64,000 nucleotides of DNA from Burkholderia cepacia. GTDB taxonomy: Bacteria > Pseudomonadota > Gammaproteobacteria > Burkholderiales > Burkholderiaceae. Positions 55,792-64,000 of the stretch are shown one piece after another. The DNA lies in NCBI RefSeq assembly GCF_029962485.1, contig NZ_CP073638.1, forward strand, positions 744,001 through 808,000. The letters run 5' to 3'. The stretch's first letter is position 1; every line of letters starts with the position of its first letter. The translations under genes and the position numbers were made by a program. The notes under the pieces are model-generated. The model worked only from the letters and a program-made list of their open reading frames with translations. It ran no database searches and was not told the DNA's origin.

Positions 55792-55832
55792 AGCATAGGT
55801 CGTCCTGCCCGCCCGCGCATGATCGCGATCAA
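55792..55832 (-). promoter_or_regulatory. FNR/ANR-type class II promoter of the usp gene
   Basis: TTGATCGCGATCAT (minus strand, 55832-55819) matches TTGAT-N4-ATCAA at 9 of 10 positions. A -10 hexamer TATGCT (55797-55792) lies downstream such that the box centre falls about 40-41 bp from the predicted start, the standard class II FNR position. Confidence 0.7.
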
Positions 55833-55861
55833 CGATCGCGTGGCTCCCTGTCCTGGCCCGC

Positions 55862-57244
55862 TTACGACTTCGTCGGTGCCGAGGCGGCCGGACGGTTCGC
55901 GTAGAACAGCGCATACGCGATGCCGAGCAGCACGATCCACACGGGCCCGATCACGAGCGCGACGCGCGTATCGGGCGTGAACGCCATCAGCACGACGACC
56001 AGCGCGAGAAAACCGAGCGCGACGATCGACCCGAGCGGATAGAACGGCACGCGGATCGGCAGGCGCGCGATCTTGTCGGCCGACAGCGTGCGGCGAAAGC
56101 GCATCTGCGCGATCAGGATCACGCACCACGTCCAGATCGCGCCGAACGTCGATACCGACGTGAGCCACGTGAACACGTGTTGCGGCGCGAGATAGTTGAG
56201 CAGCACGCCGATCAGCAGCAGCGCGACCGACACGATCACGCCGTACACCGGCACGCCGTTGCGGTTCACGCGGCCGAGCTTGGCCGGCGCCTGGCCCTGC
56301 TGCGCGAGGTTGTAGAGCATCCGCGCGGTGCTGAACAGGCCGCTGTTGCATGACGACAGCGCCGCGGTCAGCACGACGAAGTTGATGATGCCGGCGGCGG
56401 CCGGAATACCGAGCCGCGAGAACGTCATCACGAACGGGCTGCCCTGCGTGCCGATCTGGTCCCACGGATAGAGCGACATGATCACGAACAGCGCGCCGAT
56501 GTAGAAAATCAGCACGCGCCAGAACACCGAGTTCACGGCCTTCGTCAGCGACTTCTCCGGGTTGCGCGCTTCTCCTGCCGTGAGGCCGAGCATCTCGACG
56601 CCGAGATACGCGAACATCACGATCGGCAGCGCGGCGATCACGCCGTTGATCCCGTTCGGCATGAAGCCGCCGTGCGACCACAGGTTCGAGATGCCGGTCG
56701 CGACACCGCCGTTGCCGATGCCGAACGCGATCATCAGCCCGCCGCCGATGATCATCAGCACGATCGTGACGATCTTGATCAGCGCGAACCAGAACTCGAA
56801 TTCGCCGTACAGCTTGACCGCGATGAAGTTCACCGAGCCCATTGCCATGAGCGCGGCGAGCGCCCAGATCCAGTTCGGCACGCCGGGGAACCACATGTGC
56901 ATGTAGACGCCGACCGCCGTGATTTCCGCCATGCAGGTGACGATCCACACGAACCAGTAGGTCCAGCCGGTCAGGTAGCCGGCGAGCGGCCCGAGGTAGT
57001 CGCGTGCGTAGCGGCTGAAGGCGCCGGCGACCGGATTGGTGATCGCCATTTCGCCAAGTGCGCGCATGATCAGGAAGATCGCGATGCCGCCCAGCAGGTA
57101 GGTCAGCAGGATGGCCGGGCCGGCCGTGCGGATCGCGGTGGCGGAGCCGAGGAACAGGCCGACGCCGATCGTCGCGCCGAGCGCCATCAGGTTGATGTGC
57201 CGTTCTTCCAGCCCGCGGTGCAGCTGGTCTTCTGGTTGTTTCAA
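55862..57244 (-). CDS. APC-family amino-acid permease
   Basis: The product is 460 aa with about twelve membrane helices. The AAT-family start HRGLEERHINLMALGATIGVGLFLGSA and the loop GEMAITNPVAGAFSRYA are typical of GabP/ProY/CycA-like amino-acid:H+ symporters. The start codon is TTG at 57244, supported by AGGAG 7 bp upstream; the next in-frame Met would remove part of the conserved N-terminus. Substrate is not resolvable. Confidence 0.9.
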   Translation of the reverse strand: MKQPEDQLHRGLEERHINLMALGATIGVGLFLGSATAIRTAGPAILLTYLLGGIAIFLIMRALGEMAITNPVAGAFSRYARDYLGPLAGYLTGWTYWFVWIVTCMAEITAVGVYMHMWFPGVPNWIWALAALMAMGSVNFIAVKLYGEFEFWFALIKIVTIVLMIIGGGLMIAFGIGNGGVATGISNLWSHGGFMPNGINGVIAALPIVMFAYLGVEMLGLTAGEARNPEKSLTKAVNSVFWRVLIFYIGALFVIMSLYPWDQIGTQGSPFVMTFSRLGIPAAAGIINFVVLTAALSSCNSGLFSTARMLYNLAQQGQAPAKLGRVNRNGVPVYGVIVSVALLLIGVLLNYLAPQHVFTWLTSVSTFGAIWTWCVILIAQMRFRRTLSADKIARLPIRVPFYPLGSIVALGFLALVVVLMAFTPDTRVALVIGPVWIVLLGIAYALFYANRPAASAPTKS

Positions 57245-57660
57245 GTCCGTCTCCTGGCAGCCGCGAGCGGGCCGCCGTCATTGTGTCGATGTCAATGCGC
57301 GACCGTTCATGCCAATTTCGGCAACCGAAAACGAAATAATCCCCGTCGCCGTTTTCTGAATGTGAAACGACGCGGATACTGCGTCAATCCGATGGGAATC
57401 GCCGCGGATTATCCGTACTTCCCGGAACAATCCGGAAAACGGATCGGGCCTTTTACGGAATACACCCGTGCGGCCCGTGTGACGCGGCTGTGCGCGTGAC
57501 GGACGACAACGGGATCAATCGCTTTCGGCGTGAACGAACACGCGTCGAAGGTGCGCGATCAGGCGCACGCAATATGCAGGCGGGATTATATGGAGGATCA
57601 GAGGTTTCACGCCAGCCGATTTTCACGAAATCGTCATGCGTGAAACCGGAAGCGGAATTC
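57245..57660. other. gap with nested inverted repeat
   Basis: GGTTTCACGC (57603-57612) and GCGTGAAACC (57638-57647) are 10 bp perfect arms, with an inner GATTT/AAATC pair. No gene is seen. Part of the gap (57300-57350, 57570-57660) is AT-richer than its flanks. Confidence 0.5.
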
Positions 57661-57688
57661 AAATGCGCGCGATATCGCGCGCGCATTT
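57661..57688 (-). terminator. GC-rich hairpin at the end of the rhodanese remnant
   Basis: AAATGCGCGCGA pairs with TCGCGCGCGCATTT. It overlaps the remnant's stop codon, a typical terminator position, but has only three T residues in its tail. Confidence 0.4.
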
Positions 57689-57920
57689 ATTTGGACAACG
57701 TCGCGTGCACCGTATATTCGCCTTCGAGCGCCCCGTGTTCGGGACGCACGAAATAACGCGACGCGTCGAGATCGGCCGGCATCGGCTCGACCGGGAAACC
57801 GTGCTTTTCCCACGCATCGAGGCCGCCCTTCAGCGCGCGGATGTTGTGGATCATCTTCTTGCGCTGCATCTTCGCGATCAGGCGCTTCGCGGTGGCTTCG
57901 TTCGGGCACACGCAAGAGGA
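57687..57920 (-). pseudogene. truncated rhodanese (C-terminal fragment of a DedA/rhodanese-type gene)
   Basis: Reading leftward from about 57914, CVCPNEATAKRLIAKMQRK followed by IRALKGGLDAWEKHGFPVEPMP is the end of a rhodanese domain, like those at the C-terminus of DedA-rhodanese fusions. The active-site Cys region begins right at the break, and nothing upstream continues the domain. The first 38 codons of the open frame to 58028 are unrelated. Composition drops in GC just to the right. The gene was cut by insertion or recombination at about 57915-57925. Confidence 0.75.
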
Positions 57921-58088
57921 CCGGAGCGCAAAGGCGCACGCGGCGTCAAGATTCGTAAGAAGGGATACCCTCGCTCCAGGATGCATGGCCGGCCAATTGC
58001 TGCCTTGGTTCGGGTAACCGCGCGCCAACCAGCCCGCAGACTGGCGCCGGCATGGATCCGGCGCCCGCGACCAAAGAGGGTCGTTTCG

Positions 58089-59807
58089 TCAGCCTGTTGC
58101 TTTGACAAACTCCACCGCGCGGCCACCAATCATATAAGCGGGCGCGTTGGTCGCTCCGGAGACGATGGTTGGCATGACCGACGCATCGGCAACACGCAGG
58201 CCCCGGATGCCATGGACGCGAAGTTCGTTGTCCACGACCGCCTCCTTGCCGGTACCCATCTTCGCGGTGCCTACGGGATGGCCGTAGCTGCTCGAGCCAG
58301 TCCGGGCGAGATCGATGTTTTGCTGGCGAGTGCTGGCCTTCGGACCGGGAACGATCTCCGCCTCCCGTATGCCATCGAACGCTGCCTGACTGCCCAGTTC
58401 ACGTGCTGCCTCAATTGCACGCACGATTGCGGCAAGGTCACGATCAGTACCCAGATGATTGGCCTCGATGACAGGGGCATCTCGCCAGTCCGCGCTGGCC
58501 AGCCGCACGGTGCCGCGACTCGTCGGTTGAACCAGGGCCGGCGCGATCGTGAAACCCTCCTTCGGCGGCGTACCGAAGCGAGCGGCCGCCTCCGGCGTTG
58601 CGATTGGAAGTTGCTCAAGCACAAGTTGAATGTCGTTGGTGTGTCCATCTACGCCGCTGGACAAATACGCCTCGGCTTCGACGGCGTTACTGTCGGCGGG
58701 ACGGTCCGGCATCTTTCCTTTGTACTTGTAGACGACGCCGGATAGAAGAACATGGTCCTGGAGGTTTCGCCCCACCCCCTTCAGGTTGGCGACCGTCTTG
58801 ATGCCAAGCCGCTTCAATTGCGATTCATCGCCAACACCTGACAACATAAGCAGCCTGGGACTGTGAATCGCGCCCGCGGCCAGGATCACTTCACGATTTG
58901 CCCTGATCGACCTCGGTATGCCACCAGTGACCAGGCTCACTCCAATGGCGCGATCACCTTCGAAGTCGATCTTGGTGACGTCGGTGCTTAGCAGCAGGGT
59001 CAGGTTCGAGCGGCCAAGATTAGGACGCAGAAAAGCGCGGGCCGCGCTCACCCGCGAACCGTCAGCCGAGATGTTCATATTTATGTAGCCCGCGCCGGCT
59101 TTCATCGGACCGTTGACATCATCGAGAATGGGGACACCCATCTCACGCGCTGCCTCGATGAACGCGGGGGCTGTCGGATGGGGATCCCCCGGCTTGCGGA
59201 TATGGACGGGGCCGCCCACACCGCGCCATTCATTCGCACCCCCCTCCCAGTCTTCCTGAGCCTTGTAGATGGGCAACACGTCCTTGAATCCCCAGCCCTT
59301 CGCACCACCTTTGGCCCAGGCATCGAAATCACGCTCCATCCCCCGTGACCAGACCATGGCATTGATCGAGGCTCCGCCGCCCAGAACATGTCCGAGAGCC
59401 ATGTTGAACTTGCGGTTGTTCAGTTGCGCAACCGGAGTGATTGGCAGGTGCCAATCCAGTGGACCGCCAATGTTGTAAAACCAGACACTTGGATTATTGA
59501 TCGTCGGTGCCGTGTCCGCGCCGCCTGACTCCACCACCAGTACCTCCGCACCGGTCCTTGACAGTTCGCCAGCGATCACCGATCCGGAAGCGCCGGCGCC
59601 GACCACAATGTAGTCGTACCCGTCCTTGAGTTGCGCCTGGTTAGCACTTTGATTTTCTCCTGCTGCAAAGACCTGCTCTACCATCGACCCCGAAACGGCG
59701 GCGGCAATGCCAGCGGCACCCGCGGCGGCCAGAAAGCGCCTGCGGCTCATTTTGCCGTACACAACCTGATCAAGGAGGGCTTGCACTATTTCACCCTGGT
59801 TACTCAT
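58089..59807 (-). CDS. Tat-exported GMC-family oxidoreductase
   Basis: The product is 572 aa. A twin-arginine signal (MSRRRFLAAAGAAG) is followed by the FAD site YIVVGAGASGSVIAGEL and GMC signatures GHVLGGGASINAMVWSRG and AAGAIHSPRLLMLSGVG. The active-site His lies in SSYGHPVGTAKMG. The family oxidises alcohols to aldehydes (choline, aryl or polyethylene-glycol type). GC is lower than in the left part of the window. It is divergent from the amidohydrolase and starts the putative acquired cluster. Confidence 0.92.
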   Translation of the reverse strand: MSNQGEIVQALLDQVVYGKMSRRRFLAAAGAAGIAAAVSGSMVEQVFAAGENQSANQAQLKDGYDYIVVGAGASGSVIAGELSRTGAEVLVVESGGADTAPTINNPSVWFYNIGGPLDWHLPITPVAQLNNRKFNMALGHVLGGGASINAMVWSRGMERDFDAWAKGGAKGWGFKDVLPIYKAQEDWEGGANEWRGVGGPVHIRKPGDPHPTAPAFIEAAREMGVPILDDVNGPMKAGAGYINMNISADGSRVSAARAFLRPNLGRSNLTLLLSTDVTKIDFEGDRAIGVSLVTGGIPRSIRANREVILAAGAIHSPRLLMLSGVGDESQLKRLGIKTVANLKGVGRNLQDHVLLSGVVYKYKGKMPDRPADSNAVEAEAYLSSGVDGHTNDIQLVLEQLPIATPEAAARFGTPPKEGFTIAPALVQPTSRGTVRLASADWRDAPVIEANHLGTDRDLAAIVRAIEAARELGSQAAFDGIREAEIVPGPKASTRQQNIDLARTGSSSYGHPVGTAKMGTGKEAVVDNELRVHGIRGLRVADASVMPTIVSGATNAPAYMIGGRAVEFVKATG

Positions 59808-60405
59808 TCTTGAAATCTCCTTTGCGGGGTGGGACTTTGCATCCGCATGTCCCCGTGTCTATATGAAGACTTGCAGTGAGAGCGAAGCGCGACACCGCGC
59901 GCACCGCGCACACATCCAAGGTCTATGGTGATGCCCTTACCGCCGCGAATCAGTAAGAAGCATGGGTCTTTCAAAGCAATAAGCGATCCAAATCTAAGCC
60001 ATTGATTATTCGCTTGTTTTGTCCTGACTGGACTGACGTGATTCCGTCAATGGCGAATTTTCGCGCAACAATTGATCGAGACCGGACTGCATCGAAAAGG
60101 GATGTACACCCCGGGTGTCGACGCACACTTTTTCCGCAATGATCCCGTCGTCGTTGCCGACGGCCTGTTGTACGGCGGCTCACCATTGATGAAATATCAC
60201 CAGTTAGCAGTGCATAAATAGTCATAAATATCAACGCACTGCAACTGGACCAGTAATTGCAAAGGTATAGCGTATTCCCTGCTGCCGGCGCCGCAGGGAC
60301 ATAGCCGACTTGAGAGCGGCCAATGGGCGCGTTACATGTACCTCATCCTCCGCCTCCGATGGGTCCATGCGCGGATTGAGATGGCGCATCACAAAGGATA
60401 AGGAT
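59808..60405. promoter_or_regulatory. AT-rich divergent promoter gap of the catabolic cluster
   Basis: 598 bp with about half G+C, much lower than the window average, between the GMC and amidohydrolase genes. It contains a decayed coding remnant (60042-60221) and presumably both promoters. I could not identify a regulator site with confidence. Confidence 0.5.
60042..60221 (+). pseudogene. C-terminal coding remnant of an unidentified protein
   Basis: The frame between stops reads like real protein for about 59 codons: FRQWRIFAQQLIETGLHRKG, then MYTPGVDAHFFRNDPVVVA and DGLLYGGSPLMKYHQLAVHK before TAG. It has no start codon context and no upstream continuation. I do not recognise the family. 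It probably marks a gene eroded when the cluster was assembled. Confidence 0.4.
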
Positions 60406-61332
60406 ATGAACTTAGAGAAGATCGATACGCATCACCACATCTTTCCGAAGGTCTACGTGGACGCTGTCGGAATGGATATGCTGGCGTCCGTGATGCCAGG
60501 CGGCAAAGCCCCTTCCTGGTCAGCCGAGGCAGCCATCTCAATGATGGATGCCAACGGCATCCGCGAAGGGATCGCGTCCGTGTCCTCCGGCCCCCTTCTC
60601 CCGAATGCTGCGAACCTGCTGCGACAGTGCAATGAAGCCGCAGCGGAATTGAGAGTCCGCCACCCTGGCCGGTTCGGTTCGTTCTGCAGCCTGCCCCTGC
60701 CCGACGTGGACGCATCGCTGCGAGAGATCGAGTACAGCCTCGATACGCTGAACGCCGACGGATTCATTGTGTTCACCAGCTATGAGGGTCGCTATCTCGG
60801 TGATCCTCTGTTCGAACCGGTGTTGCAGGAACTTGATCGCCGGGGCGCGGTGGCGTTCATCCACCCAAATCAGCCGCCCTACGAAACACCACGCGTTGCA
60901 CCGGCGTCCGTACTGGAGTTTCCATTCGATACGACCCGAACCGCTGCAAGCCTGATTATCTCGGGAGCGGTCCATCGCTACCGGAAGCTTCGATTCATCC
61001 TTTCACATGCAGGAGGCACGCTGCCCTTTCTCGCACCGAGATTGTCGCTGTCGATCTCCATGATGCCTGGCCTCGTGGAGCAATACGGTGATCCCATGAC
61101 CGCTATTCGATCTTTCTACTTCGATACCGCGCTTTCGGCCGGTGCCTCCGCTCTCACGGCATTGGCACAGGTAACCGACCCGGATCACATCCTGTTCGGC
61201 ACGGACTTCCCTTTCGCACCGCTACCTGCGATCGAGCATTTCGGGACCGTACTGGATCAAATAAACGTACCCGGAGTCGAGATGAGCGCCGTGTACCGAA
61301 ACAATGCCGCGCGTCTGCTCGGTCGACAGTGA
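60406..61332 (+). CDS. amidohydrolase-2 family metal-dependent decarboxylase/hydrolase
   Basis: The product is 308 aa from ATG 60406 with AAGGAT upstream. All metal ligands of the ACMSD-like group are visible: HxH in DTHHHIFP, His in FIHPNQPP, His in ILSHAGG and Asp in FGTDFPF. Relatives decarboxylate aromatic acids (gamma-resorcylate, 5-carboxyvanillate) or hydrolyse lactones. With an alcohol oxidase and an aldehyde dehydrogenase next to it, a ring-acid decarboxylation step is plausible. Confidence 0.9.
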   Translation: MNLEKIDTHHHIFPKVYVDAVGMDMLASVMPGGKAPSWSAEAAISMMDANGIREGIASVSSGPLLPNAANLLRQCNEAAAELRVRHPGRFGSFCSLPLPDVDASLREIEYSLDTLNADGFIVFTSYEGRYLGDPLFEPVLQELDRRGAVAFIHPNQPPYETPRVAPASVLEFPFDTTRTAASLIISGAVHRYRKLRFILSHAGGTLPFLAPRLSLSISMMPGLVEQYGDPMTAIRSFYFDTALSAGASALTALAQVTDPDHILFGTDFPFAPLPAIEHFGTVLDQINVPGVEMSAVYRNNAARLLGRQ

Positions 61333-61673
61333 GCCCCCACCAGTACCGCCGGAGACAGGCGGCAACGTGGCAGAAGTTGCAATTATCGCGCCGGCAACCC
61401 AGGTAGGAGCGGACTGCCCGGGCGGAACTCGCCCACAACAGACCGTACTGCAAGGAGGACTACATGTAGCGTGAATCCCGACTGGGTGGCCCACGCACTG
61501 TAGACGATTAACGTGTTCAACCAAGGGTGAACACCGAAAGGTTGTGCCGTATTCGAGTGTGATGACAACAGCGACAGGACCAACTGCAATAACGCGGATA
61601 TCAAGCTGCAGCCAATCCTGCCTGTCTGACCATTCGAAAACTGCTGCAACCGGGACGCGTTCATAGAGAAGCA
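61333..61673. other. gap with start-stop element
   Basis: 341 bp between the amidohydrolase and ALDH genes. A perfect AAGGAGG (61452-61458) is followed by ATG at 61464 and TAG at 61467, a start codon directly followed by a stop. No longer gene is supported. Confidence 0.5.
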
Positions 61674-63161
61674 ATGTCGGAGAACAGTAACGTGAAGGAC
61701 GTGGATGGCATCAAGGAGTATCGATATTTCGCTGGTGGAGAGTGGCGCTCCGCGAAAGACAACAAGCTTTTTGATGTCTACCAGCCCTATGATCGTGCGT
61801 TATACGCGCGCGTCGCTGCGGGCGGACGCGCAGAGGCTGTAATCGCGGTTGACGCTGCCGCCGCGGCTTTTCCCGCTTGGGCGGAAACCACGCCTGCCGA
61901 GCGCGCGAAGCTATTCTTCAAGGCTGCGGAGATAGTCAAGCGCCGACGCGCCGAGATCGCTCAGATCCTCGCCCTGGAAACCGGCAGCACAATCTCGTTT
62001 GCCACGTTCCAGCAGGATCTTGTTGCAGCAACCATCGAACAGGCTGCTGGCTGGATGTACCTTCCGAAGGGGGAAGTCCTCGCAAGCAATGCACCTGGGA
62101 CCCACTCCATTGGTGTGCGCCGCCCGCTAGGTGTCGTCGCAAGCTTCACGCCCTGGAACGGGGCCAACGTACTGTCATGGCGAGCCGTCCTGTCTCCAAT
62201 CGCTGCCGGCAACACGGTCGTAGTGAAACCGTCTGAACTAGCCCCCATCTCAGCAGGCCTGATCCTCGCGCAAATTGTCGAGGAGGCGGGTTTTCCCAAA
62301 GGCGTCGTCAACGTGGTGACACACGCGCCAGGTGGGGCCGGAGAGATCGCCGACGTCTTCTTCGAAAGCCAGGATGTCCGCGTCATCAATCTGATCGGCG
62401 GCGTCAAAACCGCGAAGATGCTCGCCAGACGGGCTGGCGAAACGCTCAAGCGCACGACGATGGAACTGGGCGGCTTCAATCCGCTGATTGTCCTTGACGA
62501 TGTCGACCTGGACTACGCGGTTCGCACCGCAACGTTCGGCGCGTTCTTCCACCAGGGCCAGATCTGCTTGAACACTCGCCGGATCATTGTTCAGCGGAAG
62601 ATCGCCGATGAATTCCTGGTCAAGTTCGCAGCACGGACAAAGACGCTTCCCTCCGGGGATCCCCAGGATCACAAGACGATCATCGGGCCACTGATCACGC
62701 CAGCAGCGGTCAAGCTGGTCGACGACCGTGTGAAGGAGGCGTTGGCGAAAGGTGCCAGGATACATACGGGCGGCGTATTCGAGAATCAGATTTACCAGCC
62801 GACAATTCTCAGCAATGTTCCATCTGATGCAGCCATCGCAAACGAGGAAACCTTCGGACCGGTCGTGATCGTTGAGGTGGTCGACACGCCAGAGCAGGCC
62901 GTCGAAGCTGCCAACCGCACGCTCTATGGGCTCACGTCCTCGATACTGGCTGGCGACACTTATCGGGCGTTTAATCTCGCCCCAAAGATTCAGGCCGGGA
63001 TCGTCAACGTCAACTCGGCAACGGTGAACGATGAAATCCACGCACCAATGGGAGGTGTACGCGATAGCGGGTGGGGGCGTACTGGTCCTGAAAGCCTGAA
63101 GGAGTTCCAGGACGTCATATGGATCAACTCACACAATGTTCAGCGTCAATACCCGTTTTGA
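61674..63161 (+). CDS. NAD-dependent aldehyde dehydrogenase, benzaldehyde type
   Basis: The product is 495 aa. Conserved points are FTPWNGANVLSW, TTMELGGFNPLIVL (Glu base) and the nucleophile Cys in HQGQICLNTRR. The usual FTGS stretch near the NAD site reads NLIGGVKTAK, a variant of this subgroup. Similar sequences oxidise aromatic aldehydes (vanillin, salicylaldehyde, benzaldehyde). It would take the aldehyde made by the GMC enzyme. Confidence 0.92.
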   Translation: MSENSNVKDVDGIKEYRYFAGGEWRSAKDNKLFDVYQPYDRALYARVAAGGRAEAVIAVDAAAAAFPAWAETTPAERAKLFFKAAEIVKRRRAEIAQILALETGSTISFATFQQDLVAATIEQAAGWMYLPKGEVLASNAPGTHSIGVRRPLGVVASFTPWNGANVLSWRAVLSPIAAGNTVVVKPSELAPISAGLILAQIVEEAGFPKGVVNVVTHAPGGAGEIADVFFESQDVRVINLIGGVKTAKMLARRAGETLKRTTMELGGFNPLIVLDDVDLDYAVRTATFGAFFHQGQICLNTRRIIVQRKIADEFLVKFAARTKTLPSGDPQDHKTIIGPLITPAAVKLVDDRVKEALAKGARIHTGGVFENQIYQPTILSNVPSDAAIANEETFGPVVIVEVVDTPEQAVEAANRTLYGLTSSILAGDTYRAFNLAPKIQAGIVNVNSATVNDEIHAPMGGVRDSGWGRTGPESLKEFQDVIWINSHNVQRQYPF

Positions 63162-63432
63162 TGTGCCTTTAAATTCGATGACCATCGGACCGGTTCCTGA
63201 GAACTCGTCACGCGGATAACCGGTCGGCGGTCAATTAACTGTGCTGCGTACACGGGACCTAACCTGTTGGTGATCCATGCTCCTGCAACACCAGCAATTC
63301 CGAGTCTGAATCGTACTCTCTCGCACGCCGCTGCCTGCCGACATGGAGGCGGCGTGCGCCCACCAATCCATGAGTGGGAGATGAGTGGCGCCCGTGTCAT
63401 CTCGCAACAATCGGTTCGGCTTACTAACATGT

Positions 63433-64000
63433 ATGAAAGAGAAATTTTTCCTTGCCGCTCTTTTGGCGATGAATGCGACCGCGCGTGCGCAAAGCAGTGT
63501 GAGCCTATTCGGCTCGATTGATGTCGGCATGACATATGTCAGCAACCAAAATGGCCATGCCGTTGTAAAGTTCGATGATGGAATCTTTTCGCCTAATCTT
63601 ATCGTGCTACGTGGCAACGAAGGCTTGGGCAGCGGCGCTTCGGTACTTTTTGAACTTTCGAGCCAGTTTTCGCCGGGAACGGGAGAGTTCATCGGCAGCG
63701 GGATATTCGGGCGAACGGCCTTCCTCGGCTTGCATAACGACCGATTTGGCACGCTGACCCTGGGTTATCAATACGACTTCATGTACGACGTGCTGCTTCT
63801 TGGCGGCGATGATTCAGCACGCGATGTCGCAGGGTTATACAACTTTCGTAATGGGCCATTCCAGAAGCTGGCGCTGCCTGACAACCCCACTGGCGCGTTC
63901 GACTGGGATCGGGTTGGCGCGACGCAGCGCGTACCGGACGCAGTGAAGTATGTCAGTCCTTCGGTTGATGGCATGACATTCGGAGCACTGTATGGTTTAC
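63433..64000 (+). CDS. Gram-negative porin, incomplete at window edge
   Basis: An open frame from ATG 63433 runs past the window end (189 codons seen). The signal peptide MKEKFFLAALLAMNATARAQ precedes SSVSLFGSIDVGMTYVSN, the standard N-terminus of Burkholderia-type trimeric porins. The loop region ELSSQFSPGTGEF and GRTAFLGLHNDRFGTLTLGYQYDF confirm the family. Final beta-strands are outside. Placement after the ALDH suggests an uptake channel for the cluster's substrate. An alternative ATG at 63429 is out of this frame. Confidence 0.9.
   Translation, partial: MKEKFFLAALLAMNATARAQSSVSLFGSIDVGMTYVSNQNGHAVVKFDDGIFSPNLIVLRGNEGLGSGASVLFELSSQFSPGTGEFIGSGIFGRTAFLGLHNDRFGTLTLGYQYDFMYDVLLLGGDDSARDVAGLYNFRNGPFQKLALPDNPTGAFDWDRVGATQRVPDAVKYVSPSVDGMTFGALYGL

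Noticed and set aside
54639..57281. 880-codon open frame antisense to usp and the APC permease
   Set aside because: It is the wrong frame of two well-supported genes; arginine-rich, no ribosome site, no domains.
58043..58065. Perfect hairpin GGCGCCGG/CCGGCGCC after the GMC gene
   Set aside because: Strong stem but no T-run on either side, so I do not call it a terminator.
61363..61378. Sigma-54-like TGGCAGAAGTTGCAA
   Set aside because: Spacing between GG and GC is 8 rather than 10, so the elements cannot work as a -24/-12 promoter.

Overview
The window is high-GC (roughly two-thirds G+C across most of it) proteobacterial DNA. Its gene content points to Burkholderia sensu stricto, most likely a Burkholderia cepacia complex member and probably a secondary chromosome. 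The clues are the T6SS subunit repertoire (TssQ and TagH lipoprotein/FHA pair, DotU-OmpA TssL), a DUF3562-like small protein, an MHS transporter beside hppD, many LysR-free single-gene regulators and strong AAGGAGG ribosome sites. This assignment is inference; no rRNA or tRNA marker lies in the window.

Layout. (1) 167-10217: one arm of a type VI secretion system. tssJ-tssK-tssL-tssM-tagF run leftward, tightly coupled by ATGA overlaps, and tssQ-tagH diverge rightward. (2) 10305-21550: a Nudix-like/APH kinase, then a leftward oxidoreductase block (2Fe-2S subunit, molybdopterin subunit, tri-haem cytochrome c, aldehyde dehydrogenase), a small monooxygenase, a CurA-like reductase and its TetR regulator with two matching operators, and a Tat lipoprotein of unknown function. 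(3) 21619-30739: a chromosomal KfrA-like protein, a thiolase, a short CDF transporter, a LuxR-type regulator, an esterase-RibB operon and a hipBA module with an elaborate dyad operator. (4) 31055-38251: an OYE-family oxidoreductase, HPPD, an MHS permease, a MurA paralogue, a secreted unknown and an IclR regulator. (5) 38276-42267: a FAN1-type nuclease plus an Fe-S helicase/nuclease operon directly behind a perfect LexA box, which looks like an SOS-controlled crosslink-repair cassette. (6) 42364-57244: an outer-membrane protein, then a cluster of small stress-type proteins (CBS, PRC-barrel, BON, DUF4142, several short unknown proteins), a hybrid histidine kinase, a sigma-54 activator without receiver domain, a chemoreceptor, a tandem Usp behind a probable FNR/ANR site, and an amino-acid permease. 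(7) about 57920-64000: a visibly lower-GC segment. It begins inside a rhodanese gene, which it truncates, and carries a Tat-exported GMC oxidoreductase, a metal-dependent amidohydrolase/decarboxylase, an aldehyde dehydrogenase and a porin that runs off the window. This looks like an acquired uptake-and-oxidation pathway for an aromatic or other aldehyde-yielding substrate.

How the parts work together. The T6SS genes encode the membrane complex (TssJ, L, M), the baseplate connector (TssK) and post-translational regulators (TagF, TagH); the sheath, tube, ClpV and effectors must lie outside. The three-subunit molybdenum hydroxylase would pass electrons through its cytochrome c to the respiratory chain, with the soluble ALDH beside it. 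Several promoters have readable operators (TetR, HipB, LexA, FNR-type, a repeated CGATAATCGC box), which are the most directly testable observations.
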